DNA of 64,000 nt from assembly GCF_006542425.1 (NCBI RefSeq), contig NZ_VFID01000004.1, forward strand, positions 186,001-250,000. Reading direction: 5' to 3'. Each line of letters opens with the position of its first letter. Within the stretch, counting starts at the first letter, position 1. The notes under the pieces were generated by a model, which saw only the letters and a program-made list of their open reading frames with translations, was not told where the DNA came from and ran no database searches. This document shows positions 37,912-46,657 of the stretch, piece after piece. The translations under genes were made by a program, and so were the position numbers. This DNA is from Pseudoxanthomonas sp. z9 (GTDB lineage Bacteria > Pseudomonadota > Gammaproteobacteria > Xanthomonadales > Xanthomonadaceae).

Positions 37912-40344
37912 TCAGTACGCCTGCTTCTTGCGCTTCGCCGGCTGGCCGCGCGGCGGGAGCGCCGGCACGCCCTGTTCCGCCTTGTCCGCGACCAGGCGGA
38001 AGTCGATCTTGCGTTCCTCCAGGCTGGCCTTGAGCACGATGATGCGCACGCGATCGCCCAGCCGGTACTGCTTGCCGCGGCGTTCGCCGGACAGGGTCTT
38101 GCGGATGGGATCGAAGTGGTAATAGTCGTGCGGCAGTTGGGTGACGTGGACCAGGCCATTGACCTTGGATTCGTCCAGTTCGACGAACAGGCCGAAGCTG
38201 GTGACGCCGCTGATGACGCCCTCGAACTGGCCGCCGATGTGCTTTTCCATCCACGCCGCGCGGTAGCGCTCGTCGACCTCGCGCTCGGCCTCGTCGGCGC
38301 GGCGCTCCCGCTCGGAGCACTGCAGCGCCAGCGCCGCCATCTCGTGCGGTGGATACAGGTACTTGTCGGGCTTGCCGCCCTTCAATGCGTACTTGATCGC
38401 ACGATGCACCAGCAGGTCCGGATAGCGCCGGATCGGCGAGGTGAAATGCGCGTACGCCTCCAGCGCCAGACCGAAGTGGCCGACGTTGTCCGGCGCATAC
38501 ACCGCCAGGCTCTGGCTGCGCAGCAGCACTGATTCCAGCAGCGCGGCATCCGGGCGGTCGCGGATCTTCTTCAGCAGCCGGGTGTAGTCGCGCGGCTGCA
38601 CCTTGCCCCAGGCCGGCAGGCTCAGCTTGAACTCTTTCAGGAACTCCAGCAGATCCTCGAACTTGGATTCCGGCGGCTTCTCGTGGATGCGGTACGGCGC
38701 GGGAATGCGCTTCTGCAGCAGGTACTTCGCCGCCTCCACGTTGGCGGCGATCATGCATTCCTCGATCAGCTTGTGGGCGTCGTTGCGCTGGAGCATGCCC
38801 GCCTGCGTCACCTCGCCGCGGTTGTCCAGCACGAAGCGGACCTCGGACGACTCGAATTCGATCGCGCCACGTTGCTGGCGTGCCTTGGCCAGCACCTGGT
38901 ACAGCTGATGCAGGCGCTCGATCTGCGGCAACTGCGCGCCGACCTGCCGCTTCGCCTCTTCATCGTCCAGGCCGACCGCGTTCCAGACCTGGGTATAGGT
39001 CAGGCGCGCATGCGAGTTCATCACCGCTTCGTAGAACTTGGAGCGGGTGACCTGGCCGTCGTGATCGATCTGCATGTCGCAGACGAAACACATGCGATCG
39101 ACCTTCGGGTTCAGCGAACAGATGCCGTTGGACAGGGTCTCCGGCAGCATCGGCACCACGAAACCGGGGAAGTACACCGAGGTCGCGCGCTTCTGCGCCT
39201 CGTCGTCCAGCGGCGTACCGGGACGGACGTAATGCGACACGTCGGCAATGGCGACGATCAACCGGAAGCCGGTGCGGTTCGCCTCGCAGTAGACCGCATC
39301 GTCGAAATCCTTGGCATCCTCGCCGTCGATGGTGACCAGCGGCACCGCGCGCAGATCCACGCGCCCGTCCAGCATGCCCTCCTCCACGACCAGCGGCACG
39401 GCGGTGGCCTCGGCCAGCACCTGCGGCGGGAACTCGTGGGGAATATCGTGGCCGTGGATGGCGGCTTCCACCACCAACGAGGGCGTCAGCTTGTCGCCGA
39501 GCACCGCCAGGATCCGGCCGATGGGCGGACGCCGCGCATCCGGTGGCTGGGTCAGTTCGCAGACCACCAGTTGGCCGTCGCGCGCGCCCTGGGTCGCGTC
39601 CGGTGGAATCTGCACGTTGCGCTGCACGCGCTTGTCGTCCGGCGCCACGTAGGCGATGCCGGCTTCGAAGCCGAAGCGGCCAATCAACCGGGTCAGGCGG
39701 TGTTCAAGCACGCGCGCGATGCTGCCTTCGCGACGACCGCGATGATCGATGCCGGTGACGTTGGCCAGCACGCGATCCCCGTGCATCACCTTGCGCATTT
39801 CATAAGGCGGCAGGAACAGATCATCGCCGCCCGCGTCCGGGCGCAGGAAGCCGAACCCGTCCGGATTGGCGATGACCACGCCGGCGACCAGGTCGGTCTG
39901 CTGCACCGGCGCATAGCCGCCGCGGCGGTTCTGCACCACCTGCCCGTCGCGCAGCATGGCCGCCAGGCGCTTGCCCAGCGCCTCGAAACGATCCGGCGCG
40001 GTCAGGCCCAGCCGGGGGGCGATCTCTTCGGCCGTCTGCGGGCCGTCCGATGCTTCCAGCAAGCCGAGGATGGCCTCGCGGCTGGGAATGGGATTGTCAT
40101 AGCGCGCGGCTTCACGCGCGGCATGGGGATCGGTGAAGGAGGACGAGCCGCGCCCGCCGGGCCGCGGGCCACGCCCGGAGGAAGGTTTCGGCGCCGCGGC
40201 CTTGCCGCGCGACGGCGGCAGATCCGGCATCCAGGGCGGGAGCGCGGCCTTCTTGCGCGGACCGCCCGATGCGGCACCGGCGCCGCCCCTGCCGCCTTTT
40301 CCAGGTGCGGCCTTGCCGCCTTTCCTGCTTGTGTTTTTGCTCAT
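37912..40344 (-). CDS. rnr: Ribonuclease R
   Basis: RNase R is a 3'-5' processive exoribonuclease that degrades structured RNA. The 810-residue product has an N-terminal basic, Gly/Lys-rich extension (about 1-60), two cold-shock domains, the RNB catalytic domain with the aspartate cluster in DGEDAKDFDDAVYCE, and a C-terminal S1 domain (VISGVTSFGLFVELDE) with a basic Lys-rich end. It is followed by rlmB on the same strand. Confidence 0.97.
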   Translation of the reverse strand: MSKNTSRKGGKAAPGKGGRGGAGAASGGPRKKAALPPWMPDLPPSRGKAAAPKPSSGRGPRPGGRGSSSFTDPHAAREAARYDNPIPSREAILGLLEASDGPQTAEEIAPRLGLTAPDRFEALGKRLAAMLRDGQVVQNRRGGYAPVQQTDLVAGVVIANPDGFGFLRPDAGGDDLFLPPYEMRKVMHGDRVLANVTGIDHRGRREGSIARVLEHRLTRLIGRFGFEAGIAYVAPDDKRVQRNVQIPPDATQGARDGQLVVCELTQPPDARRPPIGRILAVLGDKLTPSLVVEAAIHGHDIPHEFPPQVLAEATAVPLVVEEGMLDGRVDLRAVPLVTIDGEDAKDFDDAVYCEANRTGFRLIVAIADVSHYVRPGTPLDDEAQKRATSVYFPGFVVPMLPETLSNGICSLNPKVDRMCFVCDMQIDHDGQVTRSKFYEAVMNSHARLTYTQVWNAVGLDDEEAKRQVGAQLPQIERLHQLYQVLAKARQQRGAIEFESSEVRFVLDNRGEVTQAGMLQRNDAHKLIEECMIAANVEAAKYLLQKRIPAPYRIHEKPPESKFEDLLEFLKEFKLSLPAWGKVQPRDYTRLLKKIRDRPDAALLESVLLRSQSLAVYAPDNVGHFGLALEAYAHFTSPIRRYPDLLVHRAIKYALKGGKPDKYLYPPHEMAALALQCSERERRADEAEREVDERYRAAWMEKHIGGQFEGVISGVTSFGLFVELDESKVNGLVHVTQLPHDYYHFDPIRKTLSGERRGKQYRLGDRVRIIVLKASLEERKIDFRLVADKAEQGVPALPPRGQPAKRKKQAY

Positions 40345-40439
40345 GCGGCCATGTTACACCCCGCCTGAATGCCGGCCGTGAGAAAACAACCGTTGACAAA
40401 GTCCGACGCGACCTCCAAAATTCGCGGCCTGCACACCTC

Positions 40440-40524
<85 letters not shown>

Positions 40525-40556
40525 CTGCAAACCGGCGGAATCCGCCGACACGAAAC

Positions 40557-40577
40557 CCCGCTCCGGCGGGTTTTTTT
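40557..40577 (+). terminator. Terminator after tRNA-Leu
   Basis: CCCGC, a short loop and GCGGG are followed by seven T residues 33 bp after the tRNA CCA end. Confidence 0.85.
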
Positions 40578-40658
40578 GTATCTGTAACCATGACTTCCGC
40601 CACTGTCCCCGCCCCGGGGCGGCGCGTGAATGTGCGCTCTCCTCAGGGAGAGAAGGAC

Positions 40659-41036
40659 ATGACCAAGGCATTCGGCAAGAAGGCGGGACTGTTCGCTGCG
40701 GCGATGGCGTTCCTGCTGGTGGCATTCACGGCGAGCGCACAGCGCGCCGACGGCAACATCAATGGCAACGCGTCGCCCGGCGACAAGGTGTACGTCGCCA
40801 ACACCGGCACCGGGCTCAAGCGCGAGACGGTGGCCGATGAAGAGGGCAAGTACCGGTTTCGCTCGCTCCCGCTGGGCACCTATGAAGTGAAGATCGTCCG
40901 CGGCGAGGAGAATGTCCTCAACGCCACGGTGACCCTGCGCCCGGGCGGCACCGCGCGACCGCCGACCCCGCAGGCCGGCGACGCCGCGGCCGGGGCGGAT
41001 CCCGCGCCGTCGCCGGCGCCGCCCGCCGGCAATTGA
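40659..41036 (+). CDS. Small secreted carboxypeptidase-regulatory-like protein
   Basis: The 125-residue product begins with a signal peptide (AGLFAAAMAFLLVAFTASAQ) after a strong AGGGAGAGAAGGAC ribosome site, which fixes the start at 40659. The mature part is one carboxypeptidase-regulatory-like / CNA-B beta-sandwich domain (GDKVYVANTGTGLKRETVAD, YRFRSLPLGTYEVKIVRG), followed by a Pro/Ala-rich low-complexity tail. It resembles the isolated N-terminal domain of Oar/TonB-dependent receptors but carries no barrel. A terminator follows, so it is probably monocistronic. Confidence 0.8.
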   Translation: MTKAFGKKAGLFAAAMAFLLVAFTASAQRADGNINGNASPGDKVYVANTGTGLKRETVADEEGKYRFRSLPLGTYEVKIVRGEENVLNATVTLRPGGTARPPTPQAGDAAAGADPAPSPAPPAGN

Positions 41037-41056
41037 GTTTCGCCCGCGTCATCAGG

Positions 41057-41083
41057 AAGGCCCCGCACCGCGGGGCCTTTCTT
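41057..41083 (+). terminator. Terminator upstream of parC
   Basis: AAGGCCCCGC, loop ACC and GCGGGGCCTT are followed by TTCTTTT, ending the small secreted-protein transcript. Confidence 0.85.
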
Positions 41084-41152
41084 TTGGGCATGGATCAGGC
41101 CATTGCCCGGTAGAATTGCCCGATTGGAACAAACCGCAGACCGACGCAACCG

Positions 41153-43396
41153 ATGAGCGACACCATCCGCACCTCCTTCCACGGCTTCGAACAGATCCCC
41201 CTGCGCGAGTACGCCGAGCGCGCCTACCTGGACTACTCGATGTACGTGGTGCTGGACCGCGCCCTGCCCTTCATCGGCGATGGCCTGAAGCCGGTGCAGC
41301 GGCGGATCATCTATTCGATGAGCGAACAGGGGCTCAGCGCCGCCTCCAAGCCGAAAAAGTCCGCGCGCACCGTCGGCGACGTCATCGGCAAGTACCACCC
41401 GCACGGCGACAGCGCCTGCTACGAGGCGATGGTGCTGATGGCGCAGCCGTTCTCGTACCGCTATCCGCTGATCGAGGGCCAGGGCAACTTCGGTTCGCCC
41501 GACGATCCCAAGTCGTTCGCGGCCATGCGCTACACCGAGGCCAAGCTGACCCCGATCGCCGAAGTGCTGCTGGGCGAACTCGGCCAGGGCACGGTGGACT
41601 GGACGCCCAACTTCGACGGCACCCTGGAAGAGCCGACCTGGATGCCGGCGCGCCTGCCGCACCTGCTGCTCAACGGCACCACCGGCATCGCCGTGGGCAT
41701 GGCCACCGATGTGCCGCCGCACAACCTCAACGAGGTCGTCAGCGCGTGCATCCGCCTGATCGATGATCCGGATGCCACCGTCGCCGATCTGTGCGAACAC
41801 GTGCATGGACCGGACTATCCCACCACCGCGGAAATCATCACGCCGCTGTCGGATCTCCGGGCGATGTATGAAACCGGCAACGGCAGCGTGCGCGCCCGCG
41901 CCACCTACGCCAAGGAAAATGGCAACCTGGTCATCAATGCCCTGCCCTACCAGGTCTCGCCATCCAAGGTGATCGAACAGATCGCCACCCAGATGCGCGC
42001 CAAGAAGCTGCCCTGGCTGGAGGACATCCGCGACGAATCCGATCACGCCAACCCGGTGCGGGTGGTGCTGATTCCGCGTTCCAACCGGGTCGATACCGAA
42101 CAGTTGATGGGCCACCTGTTCGCCACCACGGACCTGGAAAAGAGCTACCGGGTCAACCTCAACATCATCGGCCTGGACGGGCGTCCGCAGGTCAAGAACC
42201 TGAAGATGTTGCTGACCGAATGGCTCAGCTTCCGCTACGACACCGTCACCCGCCGGCTCAAGCACAGGCTGGAAAAGGTCGATCGCCGCCTGCACCTGTT
42301 GGAAGGCCTGCTGATCGCGTTCCTCAACCTGGACGAGGTCATCCGCATCATCCGCACCGAGGATGAGCCCAAGCCCGCGCTGATTGCGCGGTTCAAGCTG
42401 ACCGAGGATCAGGCCGACTACATCCTCGACACCAAGCTGCGCCAGCTGGCGCGGCTGGAAGAAATGAAAATCCGCGGCGAGCAGGACGAACTGGCCGCCG
42501 AACGCGAGAAACTGCAGTCGATCCTGGACTCCAAGGCCAAGCTCAAGAAGCTGATCAAGGACGAGCTGACCGCCGACGCCAGGAAGTTCGGCGACGCCCG
42601 CCGTTCGCCGCTGGTGCAGCGCGACGCTGCGCAGGCGCTGGACGAGACCGAACTGGTGGCCGCCGAGCCGATGACCGTGGTGCTGTCGGAGAAGGGCTGG
42701 ATCCGCGCGGCCAAGGGCCATGAAGTCGATGCGGCCGGACTGTCCTACCGCGAAGGCGACAGCCTGCTGGCGGCGGTGCGTTCGCGCAGCACCCAGCAGG
42801 TGGCGTTCCTCGACTCGGAAGGCCGCAGCTACTCGACCGGCGTGCACACCCTGCCCTCCGCGCGTGGCAATGGCGAACCGCTGACCGGCCGCTTCTCGCC
42901 GGCGCCGGGCGCCTCGTTCCAGGCCCTGGCCAGTGGCGACAACGACACCCGGCTGGTGCTGGCGTCCTCGCACGGCTACGGCTTCGTCACCCGTTTCGAG
43001 AACCTGACCGGCCGCCAGAAGGCCGGCAAGGCGATGTTCAACCTGACCACCGGCGCGCGCGTGCTGCAGCCGGCGCCGGTGAGCAACTTGGACACCGATC
43101 GCATCGTCGCGGTGACCACCGCCGGCCACCTGCTGGCGTTCCCGATCAGCGAGCTGCCGGAACTGGACAAGGGCAAGGGCAACAAGATCATCGACATCCC
43201 AAAGGCCAAGCTCGGCACTGAGCGGGTGGTCGCCATCGCCGCCATCTCGCCGGGCAATACCCTGCAGGTGCGCAGCGGCCAGCGCACGATGTCGCTGTCG
43301 TTCAAGGATCTGGACGCCTACCTCGGCGCGCGCGCGACCCGCGGCGGCCTGTTGCCGCGCGGCTGGCAGAAGGTCGACGGGCTCGGGGTGGAGTGA
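41153..43396 (+). CDS. parC: DNA topoisomerase IV subunit A
   Basis: ParC is the cleaving subunit of topoisomerase IV, which decatenates daughter chromosomes. The 747-residue product begins [17 protein letters not shown] and has the catalytic tyrosine in AMRYTEAKL and a C-terminal beta-pinwheel. The quinolone-resistance region reads [15 protein letters not shown], with wild-type serine and glutamate at the positions usually altered in resistance. Its stop overlaps the tpm start by one base. Confidence 0.97.
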   Translation: MSDTIRTSFHGFEQIPLREYAERAYLDYSMYVVLDRALPFIGDGLKPVQRRIIYSMSEQGLSAASKPKKSARTVGDVIGKYHPHGDSACYEAMVLMAQPFSYRYPLIEGQGNFGSPDDPKSFAAMRYTEAKLTPIAEVLLGELGQGTVDWTPNFDGTLEEPTWMPARLPHLLLNGTTGIAVGMATDVPPHNLNEVVSACIRLIDDPDATVADLCEHVHGPDYPTTAEIITPLSDLRAMYETGNGSVRARATYAKENGNLVINALPYQVSPSKVIEQIATQMRAKKLPWLEDIRDESDHANPVRVVLIPRSNRVDTEQLMGHLFATTDLEKSYRVNLNIIGLDGRPQVKNLKMLLTEWLSFRYDTVTRRLKHRLEKVDRRLHLLEGLLIAFLNLDEVIRIIRTEDEPKPALIARFKLTEDQADYILDTKLRQLARLEEMKIRGEQDELAAEREKLQSILDSKAKLKKLIKDELTADARKFGDARRSPLVQRDAAQALDETELVAAEPMTVVLSEKGWIRAAKGHEVDAAGLSYREGDSLLAAVRSRSTQQVAFLDSEGRSYSTGVHTLPSARGNGEPLTGRFSPAPGASFQALASGDNDTRLVLASSHGYGFVTRFENLTGRQKAGKAMFNLTTGARVLQPAPVSNLDTDRIVAVTTAGHLLAFPISELPELDKGKGNKIIDIPKAKLGTERVVAIAAISPGNTLQVRSGQRTMSLSFKDLDAYLGARATRGGLLPRGWQKVDGLGVE

Positions 43397-44055
43397 TGCA
43401 ACCGGAGTTCTGGCTGGAGCGCTGGCGCGAGGGCCGCATCGGCTTCCATCGGGAAGAGGTGATGCCGCTGCTGGTCCAGTACTGGCCTGCGCTTGCGCTA
43501 CCCGCCGGCGGGCGTGTGTTCGTGCCGCTGGCCGGCAAGTCGCTGGACATGATCTGGCTGGCGGCCCAGGGCCATCCGGTCCTGGGGGCCGAACTGTCAC
43601 CGCTCGCCGTGCAACAGTTCTTCGAGGAAAACGGCCTGCATCCGCAGGTCACCGACACGCCGGCCGGTCGCCTGCACGCGGTCGATGGCATCGAACTGAT
43701 GCTGGGGGACGTGTTCGCGCTGGACGCCGCCACCCTGGCGACGTGCGAGGCCGTCTACGATCGCGCCGCGCTGATCGCGCTGCCACCGGAACTGCGCACA
43801 CGCTATGCCGACGAGATCTACGGCCGGCTTCCCGTCGGCTGCCGGGGGCTGCTGATCACGCTGGAATATCCGCAACCGGAAAAGAACGGCCCGCCGTTCT
43901 CGGTCGACGAAGCCGAAGTCCAGCGCCTGTTCGCGAATCGCTGGGACATCGAGCGGCTGGAGCGCCGCGACATCCTCGCCAGCGAGGCCAGCTTCCGCGC
44001 CGAGGGCGTCACCGCCCTGCACACCGCGGTCTACCGGCTGCGAAAGCGCGCCTGA
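43396..44055 (+). CDS. tpm: Thiopurine S-methyltransferase
   Basis: Bacterial TPMT methylates thiopurines and inorganic selenium or tellurium compounds. The 219-residue product starts [19 protein letters not shown], diagnostic for the family, and has the SAM-binding segment [18 protein letters not shown] and [14 protein letters not shown]. It overlaps the parC stop by one base. Confidence 0.95.
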   Translation: MQPEFWLERWREGRIGFHREEVMPLLVQYWPALALPAGGRVFVPLAGKSLDMIWLAAQGHPVLGAELSPLAVQQFFEENGLHPQVTDTPAGRLHAVDGIELMLGDVFALDAATLATCEAVYDRAALIALPPELRTRYADEIYGRLPVGCRGLLITLEYPQPEKNGPPFSVDEAEVQRLFANRWDIERLERRDILASEASFRAEGVTALHTAVYRLRKRA

Positions 44056-44087
44056 AAAAAAAACACCCCGGCGTCGCCGCCGGGGTG
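44055..44087 (-). terminator. Intrinsic terminator downstream of bfr
   Basis: CACCCCGGC/GCCGGGGTG forms a nine-base stem. On the minus strand it is followed by a run of nine T residues. It lies between convergent tpm and bfr and ends bfr transcription. Confidence 0.9.
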
Positions 44088-44107
44088 CGTTTCACCTTCC
44101 AGCGAAG

Positions 44108-44593
44108 TCACTCGGCCGAGGACTTCTGCGCGAGCCGCGCGGTCAGGTAGTTCTCCAGGCCGATGCGCTTGATCAGGCCCAGCTGCTGTTCCAGCCAGTG
44201 CGCGTGATCCTCCTCGGTATCCTTCAGCTGGGTCTGCAGGATCTCGCGGCTGACGAAGTCGCCGTGCCGTTCGCACAGCGCCACGCCCTTGGCGAGATTG
44301 GCGCGGACCTCGTACTCCACTTCCAGATCCCGCTGCAGCATTTCCTCGACCGTGCGGCCCGAGGTGAACGGCGTCGGGCTCATGTCAGGATTGCCCTCCA
44401 GGAACAGGATGCGCCGCAAGAGCGCGTCGGCGTGCTCGGTCTCCTCCTGCATCTCGTGGTCGATGCGTTCGTAGAGCGCGATCAGTCCCATGTCCTCGTA
44501 GCGACGGGAATGGATGAAGTACTGGTCACGCGCGGACAGCTCGCCACGCAGCAACTGCTTGAGGTAATCGACGACTTCGGGATGGCCTTTCAT
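44108..44593 (-). CDS. bfr: Bacterioferritin, lacking the heme-ligand methionine
   Basis: Bacterioferritin forms a 24-mer iron store. With the ATG at 44593 ([19 protein letters not shown]) the product is 161 residues. The ferroxidase ligands are kept: Glu18, Glu51, His54, the glutamate in DLEVEYEV and the Glu and His in DTEEDHAHW. The residue equivalent to Met52, the axial ligand of the intersubunit heme in E. coli Bfr, is threonine (EETEHAD). It should therefore store iron but not bind heme in the usual way. GGAG precedes the start. A terminator follows. Confidence 0.94.
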   Translation of the reverse strand: MKGHPEVVDYLKQLLRGELSARDQYFIHSRRYEDMGLIALYERIDHEMQEETEHADALLRRILFLEGNPDMSPTPFTSGRTVEEMLQRDLEVEYEVRANLAKGVALCERHGDFVSREILQTQLKDTEEDHAHWLEQQLGLIKRIGLENYLTARLAQKSSAE

Positions 44594-44689
44594 GGGTTCA
44601 ACTCCTTGCAACTGCGCGCATGATGCCCGAAGCCGGGCGCCGGTGTTCTAATCGGAATCAGTCGCACTCGCAGCCGCTTTCGCGGCCCC

Positions 44690-46363
44690 TCACAGGGCCG
44701 CGTTGTGCACCCCCGCCACTGCCCGCCCGGATGGATCGGCGGCCGCGGCAAAGCTGGCGTCCCAGGCGATGGCCGCCGGCGACGAGCAGGCGATCGACTT
44801 GCCGCCCGGCACCGTCTCGGCACAGGCCTGGCCGGGGTAGAAGCGCTCGAACAGGCTGCGGTAGTAATAGGCTTCCTTGGTCTGGGGCGGGTTGATCGGG
44901 AAGCGCTTGTCCGCCGCCGCCAGTTCGCGATCGCTGACCTGCGCCTCGGCATGTGCCTTCAGTCCATCGATCCAGCCGTAGCCGACACCATCGCTGAACT
45001 GCTCCTTCTGCCGCCACAGGATCGAATCCGGCAGGTAGCCCTCGAACGCCTCGCGCAGCACCGCCTTCTCGATCCGGCCCTTGCCGGCCATCTTGTACTG
45101 CGCATCCATCCGCATCGCCACGTCGAGGAATTCCACATCCAGGAACGGCACGCGCGGCTCGACGCCCCAGGCCATCATCGACTTGTTGGCGCGCAGGCAA
45201 TCGTAGTTGTAGAGTGCATCCAGCTTGCGCACCAGTTCCTCATGGAACTCGCGCGCGTTCGGCGCCTTGTGGAAATACAGGTAGCCGCCGAAGATTTCGT
45301 CCGAGCCCTCGCCCGACAGCACCATCTTCACGCCCATCGCCTTGATCCGGCGCGCGAGCAGGAACATCGGGGTGGAAGCGCGGATGGTGGTGACGTCGTA
45401 GGTCTCGATGTGGCGGATCACTTCCGGCAGCGCGTCCAGGCCTTCCTCGAAGGTGTACTCGAATCCGTGGTGGACGGTGCCCAGCGCCTGCGCGGCAACC
45501 TCCGCGGCGGCCAGATCCGGGGAACCCTTCAGGCCGATCGCGAAGGAATGCAGGCGCGGCCACCAGGCTTCGGAAGTGTCGTCGTCCTCCACCCGGCGCC
45601 GCGCGAAACGCGCGGCCACCGCCGCGACCAGCGAGGAATCCAGGCCGCCGGACAACAGCACGCCGTACGGCACGTCGGTCATCAGCTGGCGATGCACGGC
45701 GCGCTCGAACGCCTCGCGCAGCTCCTCGCGGGTGACTTCCACGCCCTGCACCGCGTCGTAGCTGCGCCAGGCCTTGCCGTAGTACGGCTTCAGTTCGCCG
45801 CTGTGGCTGTCGTAGTAATGCCCCGGCGGGAACTGCGCGACGTCCGCGCACAGATCCGCCAGCGCCTTCATCTCTGAGGCCACGCACAGGCGGCCTTCGC
45901 GATCGTGTCCCCAGTACAACGGGCACACGCCGATCGGGTCGCGTGCGATCAGGAAACGGCGCGCGGCCGCGTCCCACAGCGCGAACGCGAAGATGCCATT
46001 GAGGCGGTTGAGGAACGACTCCGGGGTGTCTTCACGGTACAGCGCGTTGATCACTTCGCAGTCCGAACCGGTCTGGAAGGCGTAGGGCTGGCGTAGTTCC
46101 TTCTTCAGTTCGCGGTGGTTGTAGATCTCGCCGTTCACCGCCAGCACCAGCCCGCCGTCGGCCGAGCGCAGCGGCTGCGAGCCGCCGGCCGGGTCGACGA
46201 TCGCCAGGCGCTCGTGGACGAGGATGGCGCCGTCGTCCAGATGGACGCCGCTCCAGTCCGGGCCGCGATGGCGCTGCCGCTGGGAAAGTTCCAGCGCCTG
46301 CCGGCGCAGGACGGTGGCGTCGTCACCGGCCTGCAGGCCGAAAATGCCGAAGATGGAACACAT
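44690..46363 (-). CDS. asnB: Asparagine synthetase B, glutamine-hydrolysing
   Basis: AsnB converts aspartate to asparagine using glutamine and ATP. With the ATG at 46363 (MCSIFGIFGLQ) the nucleophilic Cys2 of the N-terminal glutaminase domain is exposed after methionine removal, and CAGGAG precedes the start. The 557-residue product has the synthetase domain with the ATP loop LLSGGLDSSLVAA and SGEGSDEIFGGYLYFHK. Its 5' region carries an Asn-rich leader frame and attenuator (see below), so expression is probably set by charged tRNA-Asn. dapE lies upstream. Confidence 0.97.
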   Translation of the reverse strand: MCSIFGIFGLQAGDDATVLRRQALELSQRQRHRGPDWSGVHLDDGAILVHERLAIVDPAGGSQPLRSADGGLVLAVNGEIYNHRELKKELRQPYAFQTGSDCEVINALYREDTPESFLNRLNGIFAFALWDAAARRFLIARDPIGVCPLYWGHDREGRLCVASEMKALADLCADVAQFPPGHYYDSHSGELKPYYGKAWRSYDAVQGVEVTREELREAFERAVHRQLMTDVPYGVLLSGGLDSSLVAAVAARFARRRVEDDDTSEAWWPRLHSFAIGLKGSPDLAAAEVAAQALGTVHHGFEYTFEEGLDALPEVIRHIETYDVTTIRASTPMFLLARRIKAMGVKMVLSGEGSDEIFGGYLYFHKAPNAREFHEELVRKLDALYNYDCLRANKSMMAWGVEPRVPFLDVEFLDVAMRMDAQYKMAGKGRIEKAVLREAFEGYLPDSILWRQKEQFSDGVGYGWIDGLKAHAEAQVSDRELAAADKRFPINPPQTKEAYYYRSLFERFYPGQACAETVPGGKSIACSSPAAIAWDASFAAAADPSGRAVAGVHNAAL

Positions 46364-46414
46364 GGGGAAACTCCTGGGAAATGGGGGTGGGGAGAGGAAG
46401 GGCTGGCGAAGGGC

Positions 46415-46447
46415 GAAAAAAAACCCGCATCTCGCGATGCGGGTTTT
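46415..46447 (-). terminator. Intrinsic terminator between the Asn leader and asnB (attenuator)
   Basis: On the minus strand AAAACCCGCATC (46447-46436), loop GCGA and GATGCGGGTTTT (46431-46420) form a perfect 12-bp stem that runs into T residues down to 46416. It lies 25 bases after the leader stop codon and about 50 bases before the asnB start. The sequence TGCGGGT in codons 27-29 of the leader is identical to part of the 3' arm and can pair with the 5' arm instead. Confidence 0.95.
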
Positions 46448-46472
46448 CTGTGTCCGGCTGGTACTTCTATGC

Positions 46473-46568
46473 CTAGTCGCAGACCCGCAGCGTCCACGCA
46501 CGATTATTCGCACGCGCATTGTTGCGGCGGTTCGAATTGTTCGCGGCGGCGGTGGCGAGACGAAGCAT
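46473..46568 (-). CDS. Asparagine-rich leader peptide of asnB (predicted attenuation leader)
   Basis: A 31-codon frame on the minus strand starts at the ATG at 46568 and ends TAG at 46475-46473. Asn occupies positions 10, 11, 13, 16, 17, 21 and 22, seven of 13 residues in that stretch, using both AAC and AAU codons. The peptide begins MLRLATAAANNSNRRNNARA. It is followed by an intrinsic terminator and then asnB. The pattern equals that of his, thr and leu leader peptides, where stalling at scarce cognate tRNA frees an antiterminator segment. A promoter-like pair lies just upstream and would start the message at or next to the ATG. The function is inferred from layout. Confidence 0.85.
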   Translation of the reverse strand: MLRLATAAANNSNRRNNARANNRAWTLRVCD

Positions 46569-46575
46569 GGAAGCG

Positions 46576-46605
46576 ACCCTAACCGGTCCCGGCGGGGCTT
46601 GGCAA
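46576..46605 (-). promoter_or_regulatory. Predicted promoter of the asnB leader
   Basis: On the minus strand TTGCCA (46605-46600), an 18-bp spacer and TAGGGT (46581-46576) are followed eight bases later by the leader ATG. TAGGGT-like -10 elements are common in Xanthomonadaceae. It would place the transcript start at or within one or two bases of the ATG. Confidence 0.5.
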
Positions 46606-46657
46606 GTACCGGGCGCATTCCTTGTCATGGTTTCAGCCGCAACCATTCCCGGACCAC

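Noticed and set aside
40880-43600. Minus-strand frame of about 900 residues opposite parC
   Set aside because: Complementary to a complete ParC; no motif or start signal.
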